Shown here piece by piece: positions 1 through 8,880 of a DNA stretch of 64,000 bases; the first letter of the stretch is position 1, and every line of letters begins with the position of its first letter. This DNA comes from Bacteroidota bacterium. Its GTDB lineage: Bacteria > Bacteroidota > Bacteroidia > 2-12-FULL-35-15. The translations under genes were made by a program, and so were the position numbers. The DNA lies in NCBI GenBank assembly GCA_003151815.1, contig PLYN01000024.1, positions 35,519 to 99,518 on the forward strand. Reading direction: 5' to 3'. A model generated the notes under the pieces. The model saw nothing but the letters and a program-made list of their open reading frames with translations, did no database searches and was not told the origin of the DNA.

Positions 1-3000
1 GACCTGCATCACGATACACTACTTTATTCAAAAAAATTAAAATTGAATATCAAGACTATCGATTTGGAAAAGCATAAAATAGACATTGGTGAAATAGAAT
101 TGCTGAATACCAAAAGCAAGTTGATTCAATACATTACCGATGATAATTTTAATTTTCAGTTTATCATTGATTCTTTTATATCTGATACATCAAAAAAAGC
201 TTCTAAAACTCCATGGGACATTAAATTTGACGAAGTAATATTAATCAACACCGATTTTACATATCGCAATGAACACGATACTTTATTAACTACCGGTGTA
301 AATTACTTTGATTTGAGAACTACCTCTGTTAATGCTAAGTTTAAAGATATCACAATTGATCGCGATACGATATTTGCAAAAATTGAATATTTGTCCGCTC
401 TTGAAAAAAGCGGTTTCATCCTTGATGACTTCAGTGGTGTGGCAAAAGTTAGTCCTGTGGGAATTCAAGTTGATAAACTTAAAATTAAAACTCCTCATAG
501 CTTAATATCAACTGATTTAACCTTTACTTATAAGCAGTTTAAGGATTTTAAAGATTTCAATAATCAGGTTTCAATGAAAGCTGAATTCAATCATTCCCAA
601 ATTGAAATGAATGACATATCTTATTTTGCACCTGCGTTAAATGGCTTATATAAAAAATTGATTTTTAGTGGTAAAATAAGTGGAAAGGTAAATGATCTGA
701 AAGGAAAAAAAATGAATATTTTGGTAGGTGGAACTACAACTCAATTCATTGGTGATATTAAATTAACCGGATTACCCAATATAGAAGAAACAGCTATTTA
801 TCTTAATGTTGAGTCTTTAAAAACCAATTATAAAGATCTAATACAAATACCCATTCCACCTTTTTCAACGCAGCAGACTTTGGATATACCAGTTAGTATT
901 GCCAAACTGGGCAACATGAGATTTAAAGGTACTTTCGCCGGTTTATATAACGATTTTTATACCTACGGAAATTTTTCATCAGCGCTTGGTAATCTTTCAT
1001 CCGATCTTTCAATGAGAAATGACGAACTAAAGGATAAAGAGTTTTATAAAGGGATATTAAAATCTACATCTTTTGATTTCGGAAAATTTTTTGGTACACC
1101 AATTTTGGGTAAAGTTACTGCTGATGTTGCCATTGATGGCTCGGGGTTTACAGTGGAAAAAGTATCTGCTAACTTAAAAGGAACTATTACCAGTTTGGAT
1201 TTCAAAAATTACACCTATAAAAATATACTCGTTGAAGGTGATGTTGCCAAGCAAATTTTTAAAGGTAAATTAAACGTAAAAGACGACAATATCGATTTTG
1301 ATTTTAATGGTAAGGTTGATTTTACTCAAAAACTACCCAAGCTTGATTTTATTACTACAATCAACAAGGCAGATTTGGGTGCTCTGCATTTCGTAAATTC
1401 AACTAAAAAAACAAATTTTTCTACGCAACTTATTGTGAATGTTACTGGCAATAACATCGACAATTTAATTGGTCAGATTAATTTTGATAACACCATTTAT
1501 CAGCAAGACAATGAAATTTATAAATTAAGCGTTTTTGATCTTGATGCTGAACAAATAAATGGTTTAAAGTCAATTACATTGTCTTCCGATTTTATGGATG
1601 CAAAAGTGAAGGGCACCTTCAAAATTCTTGAATTACCCTTAACCGTTGAAAAATTATTAAGTAACTATTTGCCTTCGTATTTTGGAATAAAATCATTTCC
1701 AAAAAATATTCAAGCCCAAAATTTCGAATACAGTTTTTTGTTCAAAAAAACAGATGCTGTTACTCGATTATTTGCACCAAGTGTTACCATTGCGCCGAAA
1801 ACTATTATTGAAGGCAATTTCAATTCTGTTAATAATAAGATGTCATTAATAGGAAATTCATCGAAACTTACATTTGCCAATTTTGTCCTTAAGAACTGGA
1901 ATATAAATGCCAGCTCAAATAATAAATTTCAATTTAGTACTGGTTGTGAAAGATTGTATATAACCGACAGTACCTGGTTAAATGGTTTTAGTTTAAATAG
2001 TATTACAAACTCAGATAGTGTGAATTTAGCATTAGTTTGGGATAATAAAACCGCGAAACAATCAAAAGGTGATATAAAAGCCTTTTTGCATTTTAATCCC
2101 AACAGTATTATTAATTTTAAAATATTACCTTCTCAATTTAGTATTGCTGATTCCGTTTGGAATATTAATAAAGCGAATGAAGTGCTGATAGATACTAACC
2201 GCATTACGGTGAGCCAAGTTATTCTTGAGCACGATAATCAATCTATTGGAGTAAATGGTATCATCTCTGAAAATAAAGAAGATCAGATAAAACTCACACT
2301 CAATAATTTTAATTTAGCCAATCTAAATATATATGTTAAAGTTTTAGGTTTAAATTTTAAAGGTACTGTAAACGGAGAGTCAACAATAACGGATATCTAT
2401 CATGAACCTTTGTTTTTGAGTAATAACAATTTCAGTTCACTCTTTATAAACGATAATAAAATAGGAGATGGATCGATAGAAAGTATCTGGAATAGCACAA
2501 AAGAAGCACTCTACTTACACGGTTCCTTTACCTTAGGGATCGTCCCAAATATTTTATTTTCAGGTTATTATTATCCTAAAAAGAAAATAGATAATATTGA
2601 TATGGAACTAAATCTTCAAGCCATACAAATGCAGATATTTGAGCCATTTGTGAAAGATTATTGTTCTGATTTTTCAGGATTTATTGCAGGAAATATTGCT
2701 GTTCGGGGTTCAATAAAAGAGCCCAAACTATCAGGTGTTCTGGATGTGAATGCAAAAAAAATTAAGGTAAATTATTTGAATACAGTATATAATTTTTCAC
2801 AAGAAATAATTATTAAAAATAATTCATTTGATTTTGATAATATAATTGTTTATGATATTAACCACAATAAAGCGGTGGTTAATGGAAAGGTTTATCATGA
2901 CAATTTTAAAAATTTTCAACTTGATTTTGATATTCATACTAAAAAATTCATGTGTTTAAATACCACAGAAATAAATAACAATTTATATTATGGAAAAGCA

Positions 3001-4281
3001 TTTGTTTCCGGTATTATTAATATTTCAGGGTATACCGATAATATTTTAATTGAGGCTAAGGTAAAAACAGAGAGTGCAACCTCTAATGATAAATCAGATA
3101 AAATAAATGTACTTGCAAAAACGGAGATGACAAAATTTTATATTCCACTTACCAGTTCGGGTGAGTTGAGTGAAAATGGCTTTATTACATTTGTTAAGAA
3201 GGATAGCAGTTTTCGCGTTAAAAATGATTACAAAGTTACATTAGGTGGTTTAACACTTAACTTTGATTTAGATGTTACATCTGATGCTGAAGTTCAATTA
3301 ATATTTGATCAAAGTGTAGGCGATATAATTAAAACGAGAGGTAATGGTAATATTAAACTGAATATTGATACTAAAGGAGAATTTAAAATGTATGGTGATT
3401 ATGTGATTACAACCGGTGATTATTTGTTTACGCTTAAAAATATTATTAACAAAAAATTTGAAATTGAAAATGGAAGCACTATTAAATGGACAGGTAGTCC
3501 TTATAAGGCTGATTTGAATTTGGATGCTATATATAAAGCACGAGCATTGCTTAGTCCCTTTTTCCCGGATCCTGTTATGAATACAAGTCAAATAAATTTA
3601 AAAAAACGATACCCTGTTGATTTGAAATTATTAATGACCGGAGGTTTAATGTCGCCGGATATTAATTTTAATATTGGAATTCCTACCGTGGATGTAAGTA
3701 CACGCCAAAGAGTGTTGGGTTATATTGACAATGATGCCGAAGTAAATCGGCAGGTTTTTTCTCTTCTCATTTTGAACAGTTTTGTTACACCTTACCAACT
3801 TAGCAATTCGGGTGGCGCAGCAACACCTACTGTTAGTTCTGCTGCAGGTTCTGCTGCAGGGGCAAATACCAGTGAGTTGTTATCCAATCAGCTTAGTAAT
3901 ATGTTAAGCAATATAAGTAAGGATTTCGATGTTGGTGTGAATTATCGTAAAGGGGACGCAATAACTAAAGACGAAGCAGCATTGGCTTTATCAACCCAGT
4001 TATTTAATGATAAATTATCTATCGATGGTAACGTGGGTGTAAATAATAATAATCAAAGTACCAATAATATTGTGGGGGATGTAAATATAGATTATAAATT
4101 AACAGATGATGGAAAGGTAAGAGTGAAGGCGTTTAATAAGACGAATGATATCGTCAATCAGGTAATTTCTACTGGGCCATACACACAGGGAATAGGCGCT
4201 TTTTATAGAGAAGAGTTTGATACGATTGGAGAATTGTACAGGCGGTATTTGGAGCGTTTAAAGAAAGGAAAAAAGAAATGA
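1..4281 (+). CDS. tamB: TamB-family translocation and assembly module protein (5' partial)
   Basis: The reading frame is open from base 1, so the true start lies outside the window; the visible part is about 1426 residues. It is almost entirely repetitive beta-strand sequence of the AsmA/TamB type. The C-terminal 350 residues carry the family's DUF490 signature: a stretch with YVITTGDYLF, then WTGSPYKADLNLDA, a Gly/Ala/Ser-rich linker, and a closing barrel-like segment with repeated GxVxVxxxN strands. TamB-like proteins span the periplasm from the inner membrane and help move lipids or beta-barrel proteins to the outer membrane. The first visible ATG-like start at base 43 is really an internal TTG. 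The gene ends against an inverted repeat and converges with ribBA. Family assignment is firm; the substrate in this organism is unknown. Confidence 0.88.
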   Translation, partial: DLHHDTLLYSKKLKLNIKTIDLEKHKIDIGEIELLNTKSKLIQYITDDNFNFQFIIDSFISDTSKKASKTPWDIKFDEVILINTDFTYRNEHDTLLTTGVNYFDLRTTSVNAKFKDITIDRDTIFAKIEYLSALEKSGFILDDFSGVAKVSPVGIQVDKLKIKTPHSLISTDLTFTYKQFKDFKDFNNQVSMKAEFNHSQIEMNDISYFAPALNGLYKKLIFSGKISGKVNDLKGKKMNILVGGTTTQFIGDIKLTGLPNIEETAIYLNVESLKTNYKDLIQIPIPPFSTQQTLDIPVSIAKLGNMRFKGTFAGLYNDFYTYGNFSSALGNLSSDLSMRNDELKDKEFYKGILKSTSFDFGKFFGTPILGKVTADVAIDGSGFTVEKVSANLKGTITSLDFKNYTYKNILVEGDVAKQIFKGKLNVKDDNIDFDFNGKVDFTQKLPKLDFITTINKADLGALHFVNSTKKTNFSTQLIVNVTGNNIDNLIGQINFDNTIYQQDNEIYKLSVFDLDAEQINGLKSITLSSDFMDAKVKGTFKILELPLTVEKLLSNYLPSYFGIKSFPKNIQAQNFEYSFLFKKTDAVTRLFAPSVTIAPKTIIEGNFNSVNNKMSLIGNSSKLTFANFVLKNWNINASSNNKFQFSTGCERLYITDSTWLNGFSLNSITNSDSVNLALVWDNKTAKQSKGDIKAFLHFNPNSIINFKILPSQFSIADSVWNINKANEVLIDTNRITVSQVILEHDNQSIGVNGIISENKEDQIKLTLNNFNLANLNIYVKVLGLNFKGTVNGESTITDIYHEPLFLSNNNFSSLFINDNKIGDGSIESIWNSTKEALYLHGSFTLGIVPNILFSGYYYPKKKIDNIDMELNLQAIQMQIFEPFVKDYCSDFSGFIAGNIAVRGSIKEPKLSGVLDVNAKKIKVNYLNTVYNFSQEIIIKNNSFDFDNIIVYDINHNKAVVNGKVYHDNFKNFQLDFDIHTKKFMCLNTTEINNNLYYGKAFVSGIINISGYTDNILIEAKVKTESATSNDKSDKINVLAKTEMTKFYIPLTSSGELSENGFITFVKKDSSFRVKNDYKVTLGGLTLNFDLDVTSDAEVQLIFDQSVGDIIKTRGNGNIKLNIDTKGEFKMYGDYVITTGDYLFTLKNIINKKFEIENGSTIKWTGSPYKADLNLDAIYKARALLSPFFPDPVMNTSQINLKKRYPVDLKLLMTGGLMSPDINFNIGIPTVDVSTRQRVLGYIDNDAEVNRQVFSLLILNSFVTPYQLSNSGGAATPTVSSAAGSAAGANTSELLSNQLSNMLSNISKDFDVGVNYRKGDAITKDEAALALSTQLFNDKLSIDGNVGVNNNNQSTNNIVGDVNIDYKLTDDGKVRVKAFNKTNDIVNQVISTGPYTQGIGAFYREEFDTIGELYRRYLERLKKGKKK

Positions 4282-4369
4282 TGTGCTGATGTGTTGATTA
4301 GTTGATGTGCTGATTCGTATTACCAAATTAACACATCTGAAAATTGTTCAATCAGCACATTAGCACATC
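4280..4369. repeat. Inverted repeat between tamB and ribBA
   Basis: An arm at 4280-4299 (GATGTGCTGATGTGTTGATT) is the near reverse complement of 4350-4369. It sits exactly between two convergent genes, so it may act as a bidirectional terminator, but there is no clean T-tract and the arms have the look of a dispersed palindromic repeat. Confidence 0.55.
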
Positions 4370-4370
4370 G

Positions 4371-5585
4371 TTATTTATCTACCTTTAAAGTATGCCCCAT
4401 TTTATCGCGTTTGGTTTGCAGATAAAATTTGTTATACTCATTCGATTCAATTTCAATAGCAATGTTTTCAACAATTTCGAGCCCATAGCCAATAAGTCCG
4501 GCACGTTTTTTAGGATTGTTACTCATTAAACGAATTTTAGAAACTCCCAGGTCACGTAAAATTTGCGCTCCAACTCCATAATCGCGTTCATCCATTTCGA
4601 ATCCTAATTCCAAATTCGCTTCAACGGTATCGCGTCCTTCTTCCTGCAACTTGTATGCTTTAAGTTTGTTTAACAGTCCGATGCCTCGCCCTTCCTGATT
4701 CATATAAACGATCACACCTTTACCTTCTTTTTCAATCATTTCCATTGATTTATGAAGTTGTGGTCCGCAATCGCAACGGCATGAACCAAAAATATCACCT
4801 GTTAAACAAGAGGAGTGAACACGAACCAGAACAGGTTCATCAATTTCCCATTTTCCTTTTATCAATGCCAGATGTTCTTGTTCGTTAGTAGTTTGTTTGT
4901 AGGCTACCAGTTCAAAATTGCCCCATTTTGTTGGCATTTTTACCTGAACATTTTTAGTAATAATGCTTTCGTTCTTTATGCGGTATGCTATCAGATCTTC
5001 AATGGAAATTATTTTCAGGTTGAATTTTTTAGCTATTTCAAGCAATTGAGGCAGGCGGGCCATTGTTCCATCTTCATTCATGATCTCAACCAGTGCACCT
5101 ACCGGGTCGAAACCTGCCAATCGTGCAAGGTCAATGGTAGCTTCTGTATGCCCGGCTCTGCGCAGAACTCCTCCGTTTTTTGCTTTTAATGGAAAAATAT
5201 GTCCGGGTTTACCGAATTCTTCAGGTTGAATGTCCGGATTGATCAATGCAAGAATTGTTTTTGAACGGTCGCTGGCAGAGATCCCTGTAGTACAACCATA
5301 ACCTAACAGATCGATAGAAACTGTAAAAGCGGTAGTGTTTTGTGAAGTGTTATTACTAACCATCATTTCCAAACCCAATTGTTCACAACGCTTTTCCGTG
5401 ATCGCTGCACATATAAGTCCGCGTCCGTGAGTAGCCATAAAATTGATAACTTCAGGGGTAACGTTGGCCGCGGCAGCAATAAAATCACCTTCATTTTCGC
5501 GATCTTCATCATCAACCACAATAATTACCTTCCCGGCTTTAAGATCGGCAATCGCCTCTTCAATAGTGTTTAAAACAGAATCCAT
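4371..5585 (-). CDS. ribBA: Bifunctional 3,4-dihydroxy-2-butanone-4-phosphate synthase / GTP cyclohydrolase II
   Basis: A 404-residue cytosolic enzyme that performs both entry reactions of riboflavin synthesis. The N-terminal RibB half shows [11 protein letters not shown] near residue 25 and the [17 protein letters not shown] stretch. The C-terminal RibA half shows the zinc-binding cysteines in [16 protein letters not shown] and the GTP-binding region around [11 protein letters not shown]. The frame stays open upstream to 5696, but the ATG at 5585 gives the canonical start (MDSVLNT) and the usual family length. A TATCTTTG box at 5603-5610 matches the Bacteroidota -7 element and would give a short leader; it lacks the GGCTATT elements seen elsewhere in the window, so it looks like an ordinary housekeeping promoter. 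Not obviously in an operon with its neighbours. Confidence 0.96.
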   Translation of the reverse strand: MDSVLNTIEEAIADLKAGKVIIVVDDEDRENEGDFIAAAANVTPEVINFMATHGRGLICAAITEKRCEQLGLEMMVSNNTSQNTTAFTVSIDLLGYGCTTGISASDRSKTILALINPDIQPEEFGKPGHIFPLKAKNGGVLRRAGHTEATIDLARLAGFDPVGALVEIMNEDGTMARLPQLLEIAKKFNLKIISIEDLIAYRIKNESIITKNVQVKMPTKWGNFELVAYKQTTNEQEHLALIKGKWEIDEPVLVRVHSSCLTGDIFGSCRCDCGPQLHKSMEMIEKEGKGVIVYMNQEGRGIGLLNKLKAYKLQEEGRDTVEANLELGFEMDERDYGVGAQILRDLGVSKIRLMSNNPKKRAGLIGYGLEIVENIAIEIESNEYNKFYLQTKRDKMGHTLKVDK

Positions 5586-5685
5586 TCTTTTAAGATTTGT
5601 ACAAAGATAAGAAAAATAGGCTGTGGACATTTTTATCGAAACAATTTCAATAAAGTTATGGGGAAGAGTCTTTTCAATAAAATAA

Positions 5686-7749
5686 TTATTGAACAATAAT
5701 TTTACCTGTTTTAGTGGTATTATTTATTATCAATTGATAAAAATAAATTCCTGCCGCTCTTTCTTTTCTTTCAAAAACTATCTTCAATTCTCCTGAAGGT
5801 TGATTTTCATTTAAAAGCAGAGCAATCTCTTTACCTATTACATCAAATATTTTTAGCGATACATTCGCCTCTTCAGTTATATGAATTGCAAATGTAGTGA
5901 TAGATTCAAAAGGGTTTGGGTAAACAACTATATTATTATCAAAACTATTTTCTTTTATCCCAACTACAACTTTTGGACAATAGCCGGAGCCTGTTATAGC
6001 CCAATCCATCCATCCCGCGCGATTAGCAATCCAGGTTTTTAAATCATTCACTTCTCCTTGATAATTTGCATTGGTTTGATTTTGTGGATTGGGATAAATA
6101 TAGGTTCCTAAAATTGGCCATTGAGTAAAATTGCGCTGTTGTGATTCGTTGAGTGCAGTAGCAGATGAATCTATATATGCATTCATATGGCTGTTGCTTA
6201 ATACGCCCTGACGTAAATCATTCCACCTGCAATAAAGTTTATTGACAAAAGTACTATCTTGAAAAAAACGACCCCACCAACTTGGGGTTGGATGCACTGT
6301 ATCTGTTTGTTGATATTGCCATAAAGTAGGATCGAATGAGTTACCGTAATTGCAATTATGCCAGGCAATGTCATAATCCCAAACCGGTCCGATGTGCAGT
6401 TTTCCGCCTTTTGTAATATTATCTTTATACAAATAAGTACTCAATCTGTACGCATCTACGTTTTTACTCAACTCATTGATAATAAAAAAATCAATGAATG
6501 ATTCTACATCAATATATTTCTGATACCCATCAGTTGGACTATTAAAAGAAGAAGAATTCATCGCTGTTTCAAAATCATCCATGTATCCTTTAATATAAGC
6601 TTGTTGCTGAGGAGTAATAGCCGTTGTTGGATAAATGTATTGATAATAAAAATGTGCATTGCCCGATGGATCTCCTGGAAACTTGGAGGACCAACCGGCT
6701 GCATCAGATCTGTCAATTTTTAAAATATACCCTCCTGTAATTGCCGGTGATGCATTATCAACAGATGTTAATTTAGCAACATTAACCCTATATTTACCCT
6801 GCTTTATTTTTTCCATCAGAGAATATACACCACGATATTCACCATTTATCACTACTTCCACAGTTTTGCAGCGGGGAGCATAATCTCCCATTTGTTGTGC
6901 AAGATCATTGGTAATCGAACCTCTGATAAGACTTTTATCCTGATATATCGCTATTAGATCCCAATCACTTTCATTGGGCATTCCAAGTAAGGAAACTTTG
7001 AGTGTGTTGCCCGTTCCATCAGTGGTTGTGAGGCTGAAGGATTTCTTTTCGAAATTTGCACTGGAGTTTCCCCTAATATGAATATCGGTTTTATCATTAA
7101 AATTATTCATAGGATCTGTCAAATTATTTCTTTGATTTACACCATTGTAAATTATTCCCATATTAACTGAAGCCTTTACATCAGTTATCTGTTGACCGTT
7201 TGTATTGATAACAACGATCGGAAGATTAGAAGAAGTAAATACCACCGGCTGAGGAGGATTAGTCCCAAAGTTAAGGCTCCAACTTATAACACTGCCAGAG
7301 TCAACAAATGCGAGATAATCATGAACGATAAGTTGCCATACACCGTTTCCGGCTTGTCCATTATTAAATCGTCCCAAATATCCCACAGGTTTAAAACTCC
7401 CGGTATAAGGTGCTTGAGATTGAGTAATTGACGTAACGGCACTATTATTAAAGCAAGTGTTTGTATAATTACTGTCTTTACAACTGGTACCTTCTGTAAG
7501 CTCAACCACTATACCACTGGGTGATTGAAGATAAATATATAATTCTTCAACTTTAGGATGTATGATATTGATACATACTTCTTCAACACCAAAAGTATTT
7601 GTCATTTGTGCCGGACTTAAACCGGAAACTGAAATATCAAAATAAGTATCCACACCATTATTTTGAATATTTCCTCCTGTTCCTGTATATACTTGAGCTT
7701 TGATATAAAAAGAAAGCGACAAGAAAATAATAGTAAATATTTTTCTCAT
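5686..7749 (-). CDS. Secreted CotH-kinase domain protein with P domain and T9SS type-A sorting domain
   Basis: 687 residues. A signal peptide (1-19, ending IKAQ) is followed by a proprotein-convertase P domain (about 20-165, with [13 protein letters not shown] and WQLIVHDY). Then comes a CotH kinase-like domain (about 175-590) with [16 protein letters not shown], the [11 protein letters not shown] motif and the KIDRSD and [12 protein letters not shown] stretches. A C-terminal T9SS domain (about 610-687) starts at YPNPF. CotH of Bacillus is an atypical kinase acting on spore-coat proteins; the Bacteroidota secreted forms are uncharacterised. The start lies 8 bases after the stop of the DksA-like gene, so the two are very probably co-transcribed from the regulon promoter at 8318-8381. 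In other bacteria CotH is often next to VTC and DUF4956 genes; here those are 39 kb away. Confidence 0.88.
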   Translation of the reverse strand: MRKIFTIIFLSLSFYIKAQVYTGTGGNIQNNGVDTYFDISVSGLSPAQMTNTFGVEEVCINIIHPKVEELYIYLQSPSGIVVELTEGTSCKDSNYTNTCFNNSAVTSITQSQAPYTGSFKPVGYLGRFNNGQAGNGVWQLIVHDYLAFVDSGSVISWSLNFGTNPPQPVVFTSSNLPIVVINTNGQQITDVKASVNMGIIYNGVNQRNNLTDPMNNFNDKTDIHIRGNSSANFEKKSFSLTTTDGTGNTLKVSLLGMPNESDWDLIAIYQDKSLIRGSITNDLAQQMGDYAPRCKTVEVVINGEYRGVYSLMEKIKQGKYRVNVAKLTSVDNASPAITGGYILKIDRSDAAGWSSKFPGDPSGNAHFYYQYIYPTTAITPQQQAYIKGYMDDFETAMNSSSFNSPTDGYQKYIDVESFIDFFIINELSKNVDAYRLSTYLYKDNITKGGKLHIGPVWDYDIAWHNCNYGNSFDPTLWQYQQTDTVHPTPSWWGRFFQDSTFVNKLYCRWNDLRQGVLSNSHMNAYIDSSATALNESQQRNFTQWPILGTYIYPNPQNQTNANYQGEVNDLKTWIANRAGWMDWAITGSGYCPKVVVGIKENSFDNNIVVYPNPFESITTFAIHITEEANVSLKIFDVIGKEIALLLNENQPSGELKIVFERKERAAGIYFYQLIINNTTKTGKIIVQ

Positions 7750-7757
7750 GTGTTTTT

Positions 7758-8243
7758 TTAAGTAAGAGTATTTAATTTTGCATTAATGCTAGTGGTTGTG
7801 TGAGGAACGCTTCTTAGTCTTTCCTTTGGAATTAAGTCCCCTGTAATCCTGCATGTTCCATACGTTTTATTTTCTATTCGAATCAATGCATTGTTAAGAT
7901 GCTGAATAAATTTTTCTTGTCTTATGGCATGTTGCGCAGTTTCTTCTTTTGATATAACATCACTTGCATCCTCAAGGACTTTAAAAGTAGGTGAAGTGTC
8001 ATTCGTGCCATTATCATCCCGAAGTGAAAGGGTACTTTTTAAAAGTTCATAGTCTATTTTCGCCTCACCAAGCTTCGCCAAAATTAATTCTTTGAATTCT
8101 CTAAGTTCCTCATCCGAAAGTCGAACTTGTGTATCCTCATTTTTAGGAGTGGAGATAGGTTGAGTTACTTTTGCTTCAACCATAATTGGCATTATCACCA
8201 TTTTGGACTCCGTCGCTTGTTTTGCCATTTTATTATTTTTCAT
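7758..8243 (-). CDS. TraR/DksA-family protein, zinc-finger cysteines mostly lost
   Basis: 161 residues. The C-terminal half follows the DksA pattern: a helical hairpin (about 42-125), then YGTCRITGDLIPKERL and RSVPHTT. The canonical four-Cys zinc knuckle is reduced to one Cys (C131), as is common in the Bacteroidota branch of the family. The first 40 residues are a low-complexity, poorly conserved extension; an internal Met6 is an alternative start. DksA proteins bind in the secondary channel of RNA polymerase and modulate promoters with ppGpp; whether this branch does so is not established. The gene heads a two-gene operon with the CotH protein. Its promoter (8318-8381) is one of the fifteen regulon promoters, consistent with a stationary-phase or stress role. 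Confidence 0.82.
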   Translation of the reverse strand: MKNNKMAKQATESKMVIMPIMVEAKVTQPISTPKNEDTQVRLSDEELREFKELILAKLGEAKIDYELLKSTLSLRDDNGTNDTSPTFKVLEDASDVISKEETAQHAIRQEKFIQHLNNALIRIENKTYGTCRITGDLIPKERLRSVPHTTTSINAKLNTLT

Positions 8244-8317
8244 ATGTTTGATCTTTTATGATGTTGTTATTTTTTAAATTTAATAAGCTTAGAATAATCG
8301 GATAAAATTTATTAATG

Positions 8318-8381
8318 CAAAGGTAATTTGACTAATAACAATGATCTTCCATTTTTCGTTTAGTTCTCTCATAAAATAGCC
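8318..8381 (-). promoter_or_regulatory. Regulon promoter of the DksA-like/CotH operon
   Basis: On the minus strand: GGCTATT (8381-8375), CGAAAAA starting at 8358, and the -7 box TACCTTTG (8325-8318). The spacings are 16 and 26 bases, as in the other promoters of the set. An ACCGACT copy lies 21 bases upstream of GGCTATT. The -7 box is about 75 bases before the ATG at 8243. Confidence 0.8.
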
Positions 8382-8468
8382 AAAAACTATTAAATAGTCG
8401 GTGGTGATATAAATTTTAAAAATCTGTCTACCAACTAGAATTATATAGTCATATAATATTAAGATTCT

Positions 8469-8597
8469 CTATGAGAAATTGCATGAATCCCCTAAAAAGT
8501 CAAAATCATTATCTATTATCGTGCAAATTTCGATAGTCGGCGGCTCTGATATTATTTGAGAGGCTGGGACTTGCTCTGTTGTTTTGAAATTTTTCAT
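8469..8597 (-). CDS. Possible 42-residue small protein
   Basis: An ATG at 8597 opens a 42-codon frame (MKNFKTTEQV...LGDSCNFS). It lies 66 bases downstream of a well-formed regulon promoter pointing at it, and no other minus-strand gene sits between that promoter and the DksA operon promoter. The peptide has no recognisable domain; it has a Thr/Glu/Pro-rich start and an acidic IIDNDFDFLGD core. A competing 32-codon frame starts at an ATG ending at 8605. The transcript is better supported than the peptide: it could equally be a small RNA. Confidence 0.4.
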   Translation of the reverse strand: MKNFKTTEQVPASQIISEPPTIEICTIIDNDFDFLGDSCNFS

Positions 8598-8663
8598 GTC
8601 GCTGCATTTTTTATGATTTGTTTTTATTGAACAAGAATAAACTGATATTATAAATTACTTGTT

Positions 8664-8727
8664 CAAAAATAGTATCGTTTATTTCTAATTCCTTCCTTTT
8701 TTCGTTTAGTTCGATTTAATAATAGCC
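8664..8727 (-). promoter_or_regulatory. Regulon promoter facing the small ORF at 8469-8597
   Basis: On the minus strand: GGCTATT (8727-8721), CGAAAAA starting at 8704, and TATTTTTG (8671-8664). An AACGAAT copy lies exactly 21 bases upstream of GGCTATT, giving three phased sites. The sequence closely resembles the promoter at 12802-12865; both lie upstream of, and point away from, one of the two paralogous glycosidase genes. Confidence 0.78.
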
Positions 8728-8791
8728 AAAAAGTGTTAAACATTCGTTAGTAGAGTAACCCATGTAAGTCAATGCCGTAGAAGGCTTCAGG

Positions 8792-8840
8792 AAATCGACT
8801 AAAGGGAATAAAAAATCGCTAAGAACAATAAATGAATTGC
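8792..8840 (+). promoter_or_regulatory. Three 21-base-phased repeats upstream of the first GH-A glycosidase
   Basis: AAATCGA at 8792, AAATCGC at 8813 and GAATTGC at 8834 are exactly 21 bases apart and end 40 bases before the ATG at 8881. The same arrangement precedes the paralogue at 13008. Read on the other strand the unit is GCGATTT, close to the GGCGATT variant of the regulon element at 42034. No TAnnTTTG box follows at the usual place, so the transcription start is unclear. Confidence 0.5.
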
Positions 8841-8880
8841 CAAAAACGTTTTTAGACAAATAAACATTTAATCATAAAAA

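Noticed and set aside
5686..5696. ribBA starting at 5696
   Set aside because: The extension of 37 residues (MFNNYFIEK...) has no counterpart in the family, overlaps the CotH gene and contains the probable -7 box at 5603-5610.
8572..8607. The overlapping 32-codon frame starting MQRHEKFQNN as the gene behind the 8664 promoter
   Set aside because: It is possible but shorter and of more random composition than the 42-codon frame; recorded as an alternative in that entry.
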